Source: Sisyra terminalis (taxonomy: Eukaryota; Arthropoda; Insecta; Neuroptera; Sisyridae). Taken from it: 64,000 bases of DNA. The notes below the pieces were generated by a model. The model ran no database searches. It saw nothing but the letters and a program-made list of their open reading frames with translations, and was not told the origin of the DNA. Position numbers and translations under genes: made by a program. This document shows, one piece after another, positions 11,727-25,796 of the stretch; position 1 is the first letter of the stretch; every line of letters starts with the position of its first letter. Location: positions 3,224,001 to 3,288,000 of the forward strand of contig OY292277.1 of the NCBI GenBank assembly GCA_958496175.1, written 5' to 3'.

Positions 11727-13737
11727 ATAACAGACCAGGTTTAAGGGTTGAACATGCAGTTTAAGGGATGCATACTTCCCACTAAGAGGGAGAGACGAAC
11801 GTGGCTTCTTCAACAATTGCATGTACCATCGTTATATAAGGGATGATTTTCGAACCAAAGGCAGTTTCGGGTGCGTAACAATGTATAGAACGATAATATA
11901 GCAATCTTTTTCGATTTCGAAACAAAAAGAATTTTCGCCAAAAAAAACCGTGGGTTAACCATCGTTGATTTTTCACGAAAATGGTCAAATAAAAAAAAAA
12001 TTTTTTTTAGGATGCCAATCGAAAGTACAAGTCTATCTGTACATGCTGTGCAAATTTTTCCCATAACAAACCACGTTTAAGGGTTGAACATGCAGTTTAA
12101 GGGAGGCATACTTCCCTCTAAGAGGGAGAGACGAACGTGGCTTCTTCAACAATTGCATGTACCATCGTTATATAAGGGATGATTTTCGAACCAAAGGCAG
12201 TTTCGGGTGCGTAACAATGTATAGAACGATAATATAACAATCTTTTTCGATTTCGAAACAAAAAGAATTTTCGCCAAAAAAAACCGTGGGTTAACCATCG
12301 TTGATTTTTCACGAAAATGGTCAAATAAAAAAAAAAATTTTTTAGGATGCCAATCGAAAGTACAAGTCTATCTGTACATGCTGTGCAAATTTTTCCCATA
12401 ACAAACCACGTTTAAGGGTTGAACATGCAGTTTAAGGGATGCATACTTCCCACTAAGAGGGAGAGAAGAACGTGGCTTCTTCAACAATTGCATGTACCAT
12501 CGTTATATAAGGGATGATTTTCGAACCAAAGGCAGTTTCGGGTTCGTAACAATGTATAGAACGATAATATAACAATCTTTTTCGATTTCGAAACAAAAAG
12601 ATTTTTTGCCAAAAAAAACCGTGGGTTAACCATCGTTGATTTTTCACGAACATGGTCAAATTAAAAAAAATTTTTTTTAGGATGCCAATCGAAAGTACAA
12701 GTCTATCTGTACATGCTGTGCAAATTTTTCCCATAACAAACCAGGTTTAAGGGTTGAACATGCAGTTTAAGGGATGCATACTTCCCACTAAGAGGGAGAG
12801 ACGAACGTGGCTTCTTCAACAATTGCATGTACCATCGTTATATAAGGGATGATTTTCGAACCAAAGGCAGTTTCGGGTTCGTAACAATGTATAGAACGAT
12901 AATATAACAATCTTTTTCGATTTCGAAACAAAAAGATTTTTTGCCAAAAAAAACCGTGGGTTAGTCATCCTTGATTTTTCACGAACATGGTCAAATTAAA
13001 AAAAATTTTTTTTAGGATGCCAATCGAAAGTACAAGTCTATCTGTACATGCTGTGCAAATTTTTCCCATAACAAACCACGTTTAAGGGTTGAACATGCAG
13101 TTTAAGGGATGCATACTTCCCACTAAGAGGGAGAGACGAACGTGGCTTCTTCAACAATTGCATGTACCATCGTTATATAAGGGATGATTTTCGAACCAAA
13201 GGCAGTTTCGGGTGCGTAACAATGTATAGAACGATAATATAACAATCTTTTTCGATTTCGAAACAAAAAGAATTTTCGCCAAAAAAAACCGTGGGCTAAC
13301 CATCGTTGATTTTTCACGAAAATGGTCAAATTAAAAAAAAATTTTTTTAGGATGCCAATCGAAAGTACAAGTCTATCTGTACATGCTGTGCAAATTTTTC
13401 CCATAACAAACCACGTTTAAGGGTTGAACATGCAGTTTAAGGGATGCATACTTCCCACTAAGAGGGAGAGACGAACGTGGCTTCTTCAACAATTGCATGT
13501 ACCATCGTTATATAAGGGATGATTTTCGAACCAAAGGCAGTTTCGGGTGCGTAACAATGTATAGAACGATAATATAACAATCTTTTTCGATTTCGAAACA
13601 AAAAGAATTTTCGCCAAAAAAAACCGTGGGTTAACCATCGTTGATTTTTCACGAACATGGTCAAATTAAAAAAAATTTTTTTTAGGATGCCAATCGAAAG
13701 TACAAGTCTATCTGTACATGCTGTGCAAATTTTTCCC
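11727..13737. repeat. Array segment: six monomers linking the 8-mer and 11-mer families
   Basis: The left part (11727, 12063, 12398) repeats the beginning of the preceding 8-mer: ATAGCAATC, then GAGGC/AAATAAAA, then GAGAGAAG. The right part introduces the TAGTCATCC unit (12733) and the GGGCTAACC unit (13068), which then dominate up to about 33 kb. The segment therefore looks like the junction where one higher-order family was replaced by another. The 11727 copy is 336 bp and begins with ACAGACCAGG. Confidence 0.75.
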
Positions 13738-16700
13738 ATAACAAGCCACGTTTAAGGGTTGAACATGCAGTTTAAGGGATGCATACTTCCCACTAAGAGG
13801 GAGAGACGAACGTGGCTTCTTCAACAATTGCATGTACCATCGTTATATAAGGGATGATTTTCGAACCAAAGGCAGTTTCGGGTTCGTAACAATGTATAGA
13901 ACGATAATATAACAATCTTTTTCGATTTCGAAACAAAAAGATTTTTTGCCAAAAAAAACCGTGGGTTAACCATCGTTGATTTTTCACGAACATGGTCAAA
14001 TTAAAAAAAATTTTTTTTAGGATGCCAATCGAAAGTACAAGTCTATCTGTACATGCTGTGCAAATTTTTCCCATAACAGACCAGGTTTAAGGGTTGAACA
14101 TGCAGTTTAAGGGATGCATACTTCCCACTAAGAGGGAGAGACGAACGTGGCTTCTTCAACAATTGCATGTACCATCGTTATATAAGGGATGATTTTCGAA
14201 CCAAAGGCAGTTTCGGGTGCGTAACAATGTATAGAACGATAATATAACAATCTTTTTCGATTTCGAAACAAAAAGAATTTTCGCCAAAAAAAACCGTGGG
14301 CTAACCATCGTTGATTTTTCACGAAAATGGTCAAATTAAAAAAAATTTTTTTTAGGATGCCAATCGAAAGTACAAGTCTATCTGTACATGCTGTGCAAAT
14401 TTTTCCCATAACAAACCACGTTTAAGGGTTGAACATGCAGTTTAAGGGATGCATACTTCCCACTAAGAGGGAGAGACGAACGTGGCTTCTTCAACAATTG
14501 CATGTACCATCGTTATATAAGGGATGATTTTCGAACCAAAGGCAGTTTCGGGTTCGTAACAATGTATAGAACGATAATATAACAATCTTTTTCGATTTCG
14601 AAACAAAAAGATTTTTTGCCAAAAAAAACCGTGGGTTAGTCATCCTTGATTTTTCACGAACATGGTCAAATTAAAAAAAATTTTTTTTAGGATGCCAATC
14701 GAAAGTACAAGTCTATCTGTACATGCTGTGCAAATTTTTCCCATAACAAACCACGTTTAAGGGTTGAACATGCAGTTTAAGGGATGCATACTTCCCACTA
14801 AGAGGGAGAGACGAACGTGGCTTCTTCAACAATTGCATGTACCATCGTTATATAAGGGATGATTTTCGAACCAAAGGCAGTTTCGGGTGCGTAACAATGT
14901 ATAGAACGATAATATAACAATCTTTTTCGATTTCGAAACAAAAAGAATTTTCGCCAAAAAAAACCGTGGGCTAACCATCGTTGATTTTTCACGAAAATGG
15001 TCAAATTAAAAAAAAATTTTTTTAGGATGCCAATCGAAAGTACAAGTCTATCTGTACATGCTGTGCAAATTTTTCCCATAACAAACCACGTTTAAGGGTT
15101 GAACATGCAGTTTAAGGGATGCATACTTCCCACTAAGAGGGAGAGACGAACGTGGCTTCTTCAACAATTGCATGTACCATCGTTATATAAGGGATGATTT
15201 TCGAACCAAAGGCAGTTTCGGGTGCGTAACAATGTATAGAACGATAATATAACAATCTTTTTCGATTTCGAAACAAAAAGAATTTTCGCCAAAAAAAACC
15301 GTGGGTTAACCATCGTTGATTTTTCACGAACATGGTCAAATTAAAAAAATTTTTTTTTAGGATGCCAATCGAAAGTACAAGTCTATCTGTACATGCTGTG
15401 CAAATTTTTCCCATAACAAGCCACGTTTAAGGGTTGAACATGCAGTTTAAGGGATGCATACTTCCCACTAAGAGGGAGAGACGAACGTGGCTTCTTCAAC
15501 AATTGCATGTACCATCGTTATATAAGGGATGATTTTCGAACCAAAGGCAGTTTCGGGTTCGTAACAATGTATAGAACGATAATATAACAATCTTTTTCGA
15601 TTTCGAAACAAAAAGATTTTTTGCCAAAAAAAACCGTGGGTTAACCATCGTTGATTTTTCACGAACATGGTCAAATTAAAAAAAATTTTTTTTAGGATGC
15701 CAATCGAAAGTACAAGTCTATCTGTACATGCTGTGCAAATTTTTCCCATAACAGACCAGGTTTAAGGGTTGAACATGCAGTTTAAGGGATGCATACTTCC
15801 CACTAAGAGGGAGAGACGAACGTGGCTTCTTCAACAATTGCATGTACCATCGTTATATAAGGGATGATTTTCGAACCAAAGGCAGTTTCGGGTGCGTAAC
15901 AATGTATAGAACGATAATATAACAATCTTTTTCGATTTCGAAACAAAAAGAATTTTCGCCAAAAAAAACCGTGGGTTAACCATCGTTGATTTTTCACGAA
16001 AATGGTCAAATAAAAAAAAAAATTTTTTAGGATGCCAATCGAAAGTACAAGTCTATCTGTACATGCTGTGCAAATTTTTCCCATAACAAACCACGTTTAA
16101 GGGTTGAACATGCAGTTTAAGGGATGCATACTTCCCACTAAGAGGGAGAGAAGAACGTGGCTTCTTCAACAATTGCATGTACCATCGTTATATAAGGGAT
16201 GATTTTCGAACCAAAGGCAGTTTCGGGTTCGTAACAATGTATAGAACGATAATATAACAATCTTTTTCGATTTCGAAACAAAAAGATTTTTTGCCAAAAA
16301 AAACCGTGGGTTAACCATCGTTGATTTTTCACGAACATGGTCAAATTAAAAAAAATTTTTTTTAGGATGCCAATCGAAAGTACAAGTCTATCTGTACATG
16401 CTGTGCAAATTTTTCCCATAACAAACCAGGTTTAAGGGTTGAACATGCAGTTTAAGGGATGCATACTTCCCACTAAGAGGGAGAGACGAACGTGGCTTCT
16501 TCAACAATTGCATGTACCATCGTTATATAAGGGATGATTTTCGAACCAAAGGCAGTTTCGGGTTCGTAACAATGTATAGAACGATAATATAACAATCTTT
16601 TTCGATTTCGAAACAAAAAGATTTTTTGCCAAAAAAAACCGTGGGTTAGTCATCCTTGATTTTTCACGAACATGGTCAAATTAAAAAAAATTTTTTTTAG

Positions 16701-19700
16701 GATGCCAATCGAAAGTACAAGTCTATCTGTACATGCTGTGCAAATTTTTCCCATAACAAACCACGTTTAAGGGTTGAACATGCAGTTTAAGGGATGCATA
16801 CTTCCCACTAAGAGGGAGAGACGAACGTGGCTTCTTCAACAATTGCATGTACCATCGTTATATAAGGGATGATTTTCGAACCAAAGGCAGTTTCGGGTGC
16901 GTAACAATGTATAGAACGATAATATAACAATCTTTTTCGATTTCGAAACAAAAAGAATTTTCGCCAAAAAAAACCGTGGGTTAACCATCGTTGATTTTTC
17001 ACGAACATGGTCAAATTAAAAAAAATTTTTTTTAGGATGCCAATCGAAAGTACAAGTCTATCTGTACATGCTGTGCAAATTTTTCCCATAACAAGCCACG
17101 TTTAAGGGTTGAACATGCAGTTTAAGGGATGCATACTTCCCACTAAGAGGGAGAGAAGAACGTGGCTTCTTCAACAATTGCATGTACCATCGTTATATAA
17201 GGGATGATTTTCGAACCAAAGGCAGTTTCGGGTGCGTAACAATGTATAGAACGATAATATAACAATCTTTTTCGATTTCGAAACAAAAAGAATTTTCGCC
17301 AAAAAAAACCGTGGGTTAACCATCGTTGATTTTTCACGAACATGGTCAAATTAAAAAAAATTTTTTTTAGGATGCCAATCGAAAGTACAAGTCTATCTGT
17401 ACATGCTGTGCAAATTTTTCCCATAACAAGCCACGTTTAAGGGTTGAACATGCAGTTTAAGGGATGCATACTTCCCACTAAGAGGGAGAGACGAACGTGG
17501 CTTCTTCAACAATTGCATGTACCATCGTTATATAAGGGATGATTTTCGAACCAAAGGCAGTTTCGGGTTCGTAACAATGTATAGAACGATAATATAACAA
17601 TCTTTTTCGATTTCGAAACAAAAAGATTTTTTGCCAAAAAAAACCGTGGGTTAACCATCGTTGATTTTTCACGAACATGGTCAAATTAAAAAAATTTTTT
17701 TTAGGATGCCAATCGAAAGTACAAGTCTATCTGTACATGCTGTGCAAATTTTTCCCATAACAGACCAGGTTTAAGGGTTGAACATGCAGTTTAAGGGATG
17801 CATACTTCCCACTAAGAGGGAGAGACGAACGTGGCTTCTTCAACAATTGCATGTACCATCGTTATATAAGGGATGATTTTCGAACCAAAGGCAGTTTCGG
17901 GTGCGTAACAATGTATAGAACGATAATATAACAATCTTTTTCGATTTCGAAACAAAAAGAATTTTCGCCAAAAAAAACCGTGGGCTAACCATCGTTGATT
18001 TTTCACGAAAATGGTCAAATTAAAAAAAATTTTTTTTAGGATGCCAATCGAAAGTACAAGTCTATCTGTACATGCTGTGCAAATTTTTCCCATAACAAAC
18101 CACGTTTAAGGGTTGAACATGCAGTTTAAGGGATGCATACTTCCCACTAAGAGGGAGAGACGAACGTGGCTTCTTCAACAATTGCATGTACCATCGTTAT
18201 ATAAGGGATGATTTTCGAACCAAAGGCAGTTTCGGGTTCGTAACAATGTATAGAACGATAATATAACAATCTTTTTCGATTTCGAAACAAAAAGATTTTT
18301 TGCCAAAAAAAACCGTGGGTTAGTCATCCTTGATTTTTCACGAACATGGTCAAATTAAAAAAAATTTTTTTTAGGATGCCAATCGAAAGTACAAGTCTAT
18401 CTGTACATGCTGTGCAAATTTTTCCCATAACAAACCACGTTTAAGGGTTGAACATGCAGTTTAAGGGATGCATACTTCCCACTAAGAGGGAGAGACGAAC
18501 GTGGCTTCTTCAACAATTGCATGTACCATCGTTATATAAGGGATGATTTTCGAACCAAAGGCAGTTTCGGGTGCGTAACAATGTATAGAACGATAATATA
18601 ACAATCTTTTTCGATTTCGAAACAAAAAGAATTTTCGCCAAAAAAAACCGTGGGCTAACCATCGTTGATTTTTCACGAAAATGGTCAAATTAAAAAAAAA
18701 TTTTTTTAGGATGCCAATCGAAAGTACAAGTCTATCTGTACATGCTGTGCAAATTTTTCCCATAACAAACCACGTTTAAGGGTTGAACATGCAGTTTAAG
18801 GGATGCATACTTCCCACTAAGAGGGAGAGACGAACGTGGCTTCTTCAACAATTGCATGTACCATCGTTATATAAGGGATGATTTTCGAACCAAAGGCAGT
18901 TTCGGGTGCGTAACAATGTATAGAACGATAATATAACAATCTTTTTCGATTTCGAAACAAAAAGAATTTTCGCCAAAAAAAACCGTGGGTTAACCATCGT
19001 TGATTTTTCACGAACATGGTCAAATTAAAAAAAATTTTTTTTAGGATGCCAATCGAAAGTACAAGTCTATCTGTACATGCTGTGCAAATTTTTCCCATAA
19101 CAAGCCACGTTTAAGGGTTGAACATGCAGTTTAAGGGATGCATACTTCCCACTAAGAGGGAGAGACGAACGTGGCTTCTTCAACAATTGCATGTACCATC
19201 GTTATATAAGGGATGATTTTCGAACCAAAGGCAGTTTCGGGTTCGTAACAATGTATAGAACGATAATATAACAATCTTTTTCGATTTCGAAACAAAAAGA
19301 TTTTTTGCCAAAAAAAACCGTGGGTTAACCATCGTTGATTTTTCACGAACATGGTCAAATTAAAAAAAATTTTTTTTAGGATGCCAATCGAAAGTACAAG
19401 TCTATCTGTACATGCTGTGCAAATTTTTCCCATAACAGACCAGGTTTAAGGGTTGAACATGCAGTTTAAGGGATGCATACTTCCCACTAAGAGGGAGAGA
19501 CGAACGTGGCTTCTTCAACAATTGCATGTACCATCGTTATATAAGGGATGATTTTCGAACCAAAGGCAGTTTCGGGTGCGTAACAATGTATAGAACGATA
19601 ATATAACAATCTTTTTCGATTTCGAAACAAAAAGAATTTTCGCCAAAAAAAACCGTGGGTTAACCATCGTTGATTTTTCACGAAAATGGTCAAATAAAAA

Positions 19701-21106
19701 AAAAAATTTTTTAGGATGCCAATCGAAAGTACAAGTCTATCTGTACATGCTGTGCAAATTTTTCCCATAACAAACCACGTTTAAGGGTTGAACATGCAGT
19801 TTAAGGGATGCATACTTCCCACTAAGAGGGAGAGAAGAACGTGGCTTCTTCAACAATTGCATGTACCATCGTTATATAAGGGATGATTTTCGAACCAAAG
19901 GCAGTTTCGGGTTCGTAACAATGTATAGAACGATAATATAACAATCTTTTTCGATTTCGAAACAAAAAGATTTTTTGCCAAAAAAAACCGTGGGTTAACC
20001 ATCGTTGATTTTTCACGAACATGGTCAAATTAAAAAAAATTTTTTTTAGGATGCCAATCGAAAGTACAAGTCTATCTGTACATGCTGTGCAAATTTTTCC
20101 CATAACAAACCAGGTTTAAGGGTTGAACATGCAGTTTAAGGGATGCATACTTCCCACTAAGAGGGAGAGACGAACGTGGCTTCTTCAACAATTGCATGTA
20201 CCATCGTTATATAAGGGATGATTTTCGAACCAAAGGCAGTTTCGGGTTCGTAACAATGTATAGAACGATAATATAACAATCTTTTTCGATTTCGAAACAA
20301 AAAGATTTTTTGCCAAAAAAAACCGTGGGTTAGTCATCCTTGATTTTTCACGAACATGGTCAAATTAAAAAAAATTTTTTTTAGGATGCCAATCGAAAGT
20401 ACAAGTCTATCTGTACATGCTGTGCAAATTTTTCCCATAACAAACCACGTTTAAGGGTTGAACATGCAGTTTAAGGGATGCATACTTCCCACTAAGAGGG
20501 AGAGACGAACGTGGCTTCTTCAACAATTGCATGTACCATCGTTATATAAGGGATGATTTTCGAACCAAAGGCAGTTTCGGGTTCGTAACAATGTATAGAA
20601 CGATAATATAACAATCTTTTTCGATTTCGAAACAAAAAGATTTTTTGCCAAAAAAAACCGTGGGTTAACCATCGTTGATTTTTCACGAACATGGTCAAAT
20701 TAAAAAAAATTTTTTTTAGGATGCCAATCGAAAGTACAAGTCTATCTGTACATGCTGTGCAAATTTTTCCCATAACAAGCCACGTTTAAGGGTTGAACAT
20801 GCAGTTTAAGGGATGCATACTTCCCACTAAGAGGGAGAGAAGAACGTGGCTTCTTCAACAATTGCATGTACCATCGTTATATAAGGGATGATTTTCGAAC
20901 CAAAGGCAGTTTCGGGTTCGTAACAATGTATAGAACGATAATATAACAATCTTTTTCGATTTCGAAACAAAAAGATTTTTTGCCAAAAAAAACCGTGGGT
21001 TAGTCATCCTTGATTTTTCACGAACATGGTCAAATTAAAAAAAATTTTTTTTAGGATGCCAATCGAAAGTACAAGTCTATCTGTACATGCTGTGCAAATT
21101 TTTCCC
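13738..21106. repeat. Higher-order pair: 11-mer (13738-17422 and 17423-21106)
   Basis: Nine of eleven monomers match in order between the two copies. The order is ACAAGCC Q-type, ACAGACCAGG with GGGCTAACC, TAGTCATCC, GGGCTAACC, mixed R, ACAAGCC Q-type, ACAGACCAGG with AAATAAAA, GAGAGAAG, and ACAAACCAGG with TAGTCATCC. The offset is 3684-3685 bp. The last two units differ: 16753 is R-like while 20437 is Q-like, and 17088 and 20772 share GAGAGAAG but only 20772 has TAGTCATCC. This points to conversion or a shifted exchange at the right edge. The 17423 copy is 334 bp. Confidence 0.85.
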
Positions 21107-24100
21107 ATAACAAACCACGTTTAAGGGTTGAACATGCAGTTTAAGGGATGCATACTTCCCACTAAGAGGGAGAGACGAACGTGGCTTCTTCAACAATTGC
21201 ATGTACCATCGTTATATAAGGGATGATTTTCGAACCAAAGGCAGTTTCGGGTTCGTAACAATGTATAGAACGATAATATAACAATCTTTTTCGATTTCGA
21301 AACAAAAAGATTTTTTGCCAAAAAAAACCGTGGGTTAACCATCGTTGATTTTTCACGAACATGGTCAAATTAAAAAAAATTTTTTTTAGGATGCCAATCG
21401 AAAGTACAAGTCTATCTGTACATGCTGTGCAAATTTTTCCCATTACAAACCAGGTTTAAGGGTTGAACATGCAGTTTAAGGGAGGCATACTTCCCTCTAA
21501 GAGGGAGAGACGAACGTGGCTTCTTCAACAATTGCATGTACCATCGTTATATAAGGGATGATTTTCGAACCAAAGGCAGTTTCGGGTTCGTAACAATGTA
21601 TAGAACGATAATATAACAATCTTTTTCGATTTCGAAACAAAAAGATTTTTTGCCAAAAAAAACCGTGGGTTAACCATCGTTGATTTTTCACGAAAATGGT
21701 CAAATTAAAAAAAAATTTTTTTAGGATGCCAATCGAAAGTACAAGTCTATCTGTACATGCTGTGCAAATTTTTCCCATAACAAACCACGTTTAAGGGTTG
21801 AACATGCAGTTTAAGGGAGGCATACTTCCCTCTAAGAGGGAGAGACGAACGTGGCTTCTTCAACAATTGCATGTACCATCGTTATATAAGGGATGATTTT
21901 CGAACCAAAGGCAGTTTCGGGTGCGTAACAATGTATAGAACGATAATATAACAATCTTTTTCGATTTCGAAACAAAAAGAATTTTCGCCAAAAAAAACCG
22001 TGGGTTAACCATCGTTGATTTTTCACGAACATGGTCAAATTAAAAAAAATTTTTTTTAGGATGCCAATCGAAAGTACAAGTCTATCTGTACATGCTGTGC
22101 AAATTTTTCCCATAACAAGCCACGTTTAAGGGTTGAACATGCAGTTTAAGGGATGCATACTTCCCACTAAGAGGGAGAGACGAACGTGGCTTCTTCAACA
22201 ATTGCATGTACCATCGTTATATAAGGGATGATTTTCGAACCAAAGGCAGTTTCGGGTTCGTAACAATGTATAGAACGATAATATAACAATCTTTTTCGAT
22301 TTCGAAACAAAAAGATTTTTTGCCAAAAAAAACCGTGGGTTAACCATCGTTGATTTTTCACGAACATGGTCAAATTAAAAAAAATTTTTTTTAGGATGCC
22401 AATCGAAAGTACAAGTCTATCTGTACATGCTGTGCAAATTTTTCCCATAACAGACCAGGTTTAAGGGTTGAACATGCAGTTTAAGGGATGCATACTTCCC
22501 ACTAAGAGGGAGAGACGAACGTGGCTTCTTCAACAATTGCATGTACCATCGTTATATAAGGGATGATTTTCGAACCAAAGGCAGTTTCGGGTTCGTAACA
22601 ATGTATAGAACGATAATATAACAATCTTTTTCGATTTCGAAACAAAAAGATTTTTTGCCAAAAAAAACCGTGGGTTAACCATCGTTGATTTTTCACGAAC
22701 ATGGTCAAATTAAAAAAAATTTTTTTTAGGATGCCAATCGAAAGTACAAGTCTATCTGTACATGCTGTGCAAATTTTTCCCATAACAAACCAGGTTTAAG
22801 GGTTGAACATGCAGTTTAAGGGATGCATACTTCCCACTAAGAGGGAGAGACGAACGTGGCTTCTTCAACAATTGCATGTACCATCGTTATATAAGGGATG
22901 ATTTTCGAACCAAAGGCAGTTTCGGGTTCGTAACAATGTATAGAACGATAATATAACAATCTTTTTCGATTTCGAAACAAAAAGATTTTTTGCCAAAAAA
23001 AACCGTGGGTTAGTCATCCTTGATTTTTCACGAACATGGTCAAATTAAAAAAAATTTTTTTTAGGATGCCAATCGAAAGTACAAGTCTATCTGTACATGC
23101 TGTGCAAATTTTTCCCATAACAAACCACGTTTAAGGGTTGAACATGCAGTTTAAGGGATGCATACTTCCCACTAAGAGGGAGAGACGAACGTGGCTTCTT
23201 CAACAATTGCATGTACCATCGTTATATAAGGGATGATTTTCGAACCAAAGGCAGTTTCGGGTTCGTAACAATGTATAGAACGATAATATAACAATCTTTT
23301 TCGATTTCGAAACAAAAAGATTTTTTGCCAAAAAAAACCGTGGGTTAACCATCGTTGATTTTTCACGAACATGGTCAAATTAAAAAAAATTTTTTTTAGG
23401 ATGCCAATCGAAAGTACAAGTCTATCTGTACATGCTGTGCAAATTTTTCCCATAACAAGCCACGTTTAAGGGTTGAACATGCAGTTTAAGGGATGCATAC
23501 TTCCCACTAAGAGGGAGAGAAGAACGTGGCTTCTTCAACAATTGCATGTACCATCGTTATATAAGGGATGATTTTCGAACCAAAGGCAGTTTCGGGTTCG
23601 TAACAATGTATAGAACGATAATATAACAATCTTTTTCGATTTCGAAACAAAAAGATTTTTTGCCAAAAAAAACCGTGGGTTAGTCATCCTTGATTTTTCA
23701 CGAACATGGTCAAATTAAAAAAAATTTTTTTTAGGATGCCAATCGAAAGTACAAGTCTATCTGTACATGCTGTGCAAATTTTTCCCATAACAAACCACGT
23801 TTAAGGGTTGAACATGCAGTTTAAGGGATGCATACTTCCCACTAAGAGGGAGAGACGAACGTGGCTTCTTCAACAATTGCATGTACCATCGTTATATAAG
23901 GGATGATTTTCGAACCAAAGGCAGTTTCGGGTTCGTAACAATGTATAGAACGATAATATAACAATCTTTTTCGATTTCGAAACAAAAAGATTTTTTGCCA
24001 AAAAAAACCGTGGGTTAACCATCGTTGATTTTTCACGAACATGGTCAAATTAAAAAAAATTTTTTTTAGGATGCCAATCGAAAGTACAAGTCTATCTGTA

Positions 24101-25796
24101 CATGCTGTGCAAATTTTTCCCATTACAAACCAGGTTTAAGGGTTGAACATGCAGTTTAAGGGAGGCATACTTCCCTCTAAGAGGGAGAGACGAACGTGGC
24201 TTCTTCAACAATTGCATGTACCATCGTTATATAAGGGATGATTTTCGAACCAAAGGCAGTTTCGGGTTCGTAACAATGTATAGAACGATAATATAACAAT
24301 CTTTTTCGATTTCGAAACAAAAAGATTTTTTGCCAAAAAAAACCGTGGGTTAACCATCGTTGATTTTTCACGAAAATGGTCAAATTAAAAAAAAATTTTT
24401 TTAGGATGCCAATCGAAAGTACAAGTCTATCTGTACATGCTGTGCAAATTTTTCCCATAACAAACCACGTTTAAGGGTTGAACATGCAGTTTAAGGGAGG
24501 CATACTTCCCTCTAAGAGGGAGAGACGAACGTGGCTTCTTCAACAATTGCATGTACCATCGTTATATAAGGGATGATTTTCGAACCAAAGGCAGTTTCGG
24601 GTGCGTAACAATGTATAGAACGATAATATAACAATCTTTTTCGATTTCGAAACAAAAAGAATTTTCGCCAAAAAAAACCGTGGGTTAACCATCGTTGATT
24701 TTTCACGAACATGGTCAAATTAAAAAAAATTTTTTTTAGGATGCCAATCGAAAGTACAAGTCTATCTGTACATGCTGTGCAAATTTTTCCCATAACAAGC
24801 CACGTTTAAGGGTTGAACATGCAGTTTAAGGGATGCATACTTCCCACTAAGAGGGAGAGACGAACGTGGCTTCTTCAACAATTGCATGTACCATCGTTAT
24901 ATAAGGGATGATTTTCGAACCAAAGGCAGTTTCGGGTTCGTAACAATGTATAGAACGATAATATAACAATCTTTTTCGATTTCGAAACAAAAAGATTTTT
25001 TGCCAAAAAAAACCGTGGGTTAACCATCGTTGATTTTTCACGAACATGGTCAAATTAAAAAAAATTTTTTTTAGGATGCCAATCGAAAGTACAAGTCTAT
25101 CTGTACATGCTGTGCAAATTTTTCCCATAACAGACCAGGTTTAAGGGTTGAACATGCAGTTTAAGGGATGCATACTTCCCACTAAGAGGGAGAGACGAAC
25201 GTGGCTTCTTCAACAATTGCATGTACCATCGTTATATAAGGGATGATTTTCGAACCAAAGGCAGTTTCGGGTTCGTAACAATGTATAGAACGATAATATA
25301 ACAATCTTTTTCGATTTCGAAACAAAAAGATTTTTTGCCAAAAAAAACCGTGGGTTAACCATCGTTGATTTTTCACGAACATGGTCAAATTAAAAAAAAT
25401 TTTTTTTAGGATGCCAATCGAAAGTACAAGTCTATCTGTACATGCTGTGCAAATTTTTCCCATTACAAACCAGGTTTAAGGGTTGAACATGCAGTTTAAG
25501 GGATGCATACTTCCCACTAAGAGGGAGAGACGAACGTGGCTTCTTCAACAATTGCATGTACCATCGTTATATAAGGGATGATTTTCGAACCAAAGGCAGT
25601 TTCGGGTTCGTAACAATGTATAGAACGATAATATAACAATCTTTTTCGATTTCGAAACAAAAAGATTTTTTGCCAAAAAAAACCGTGGGTTAGTCATCCT
25701 TGATTTTTCACGAACATGGTCAAATTAAAAAAAATTTTTTTTAGGATGCCAATCGAAAGTACAAGTCTATCTGTACATGCTGTGCAAATTTTTCCC
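20437..25796. repeat. Higher-order pair: 8-mer, 2680 bp each (20437-23116, 23117-25796)
   Basis: Two tandem eight-monomer blocks of equal length. Every diagnostic variant I followed matches in order, including CATTACAAACCAGG (21443, 24123), GAGGC/CCCTC in the fourth and fifth units, ACAAGCC and GAGAGAAG in the second, and TAGTCATCC in the second and eighth. The one difference noticed is base 22784 (A) against 25464 (T), where the second copy has acquired the CATTAC variant of the fourth unit. Near identity implies a recent duplication. The block shares its first two units with the end of the preceding 11-mer. Confidence 0.9.
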
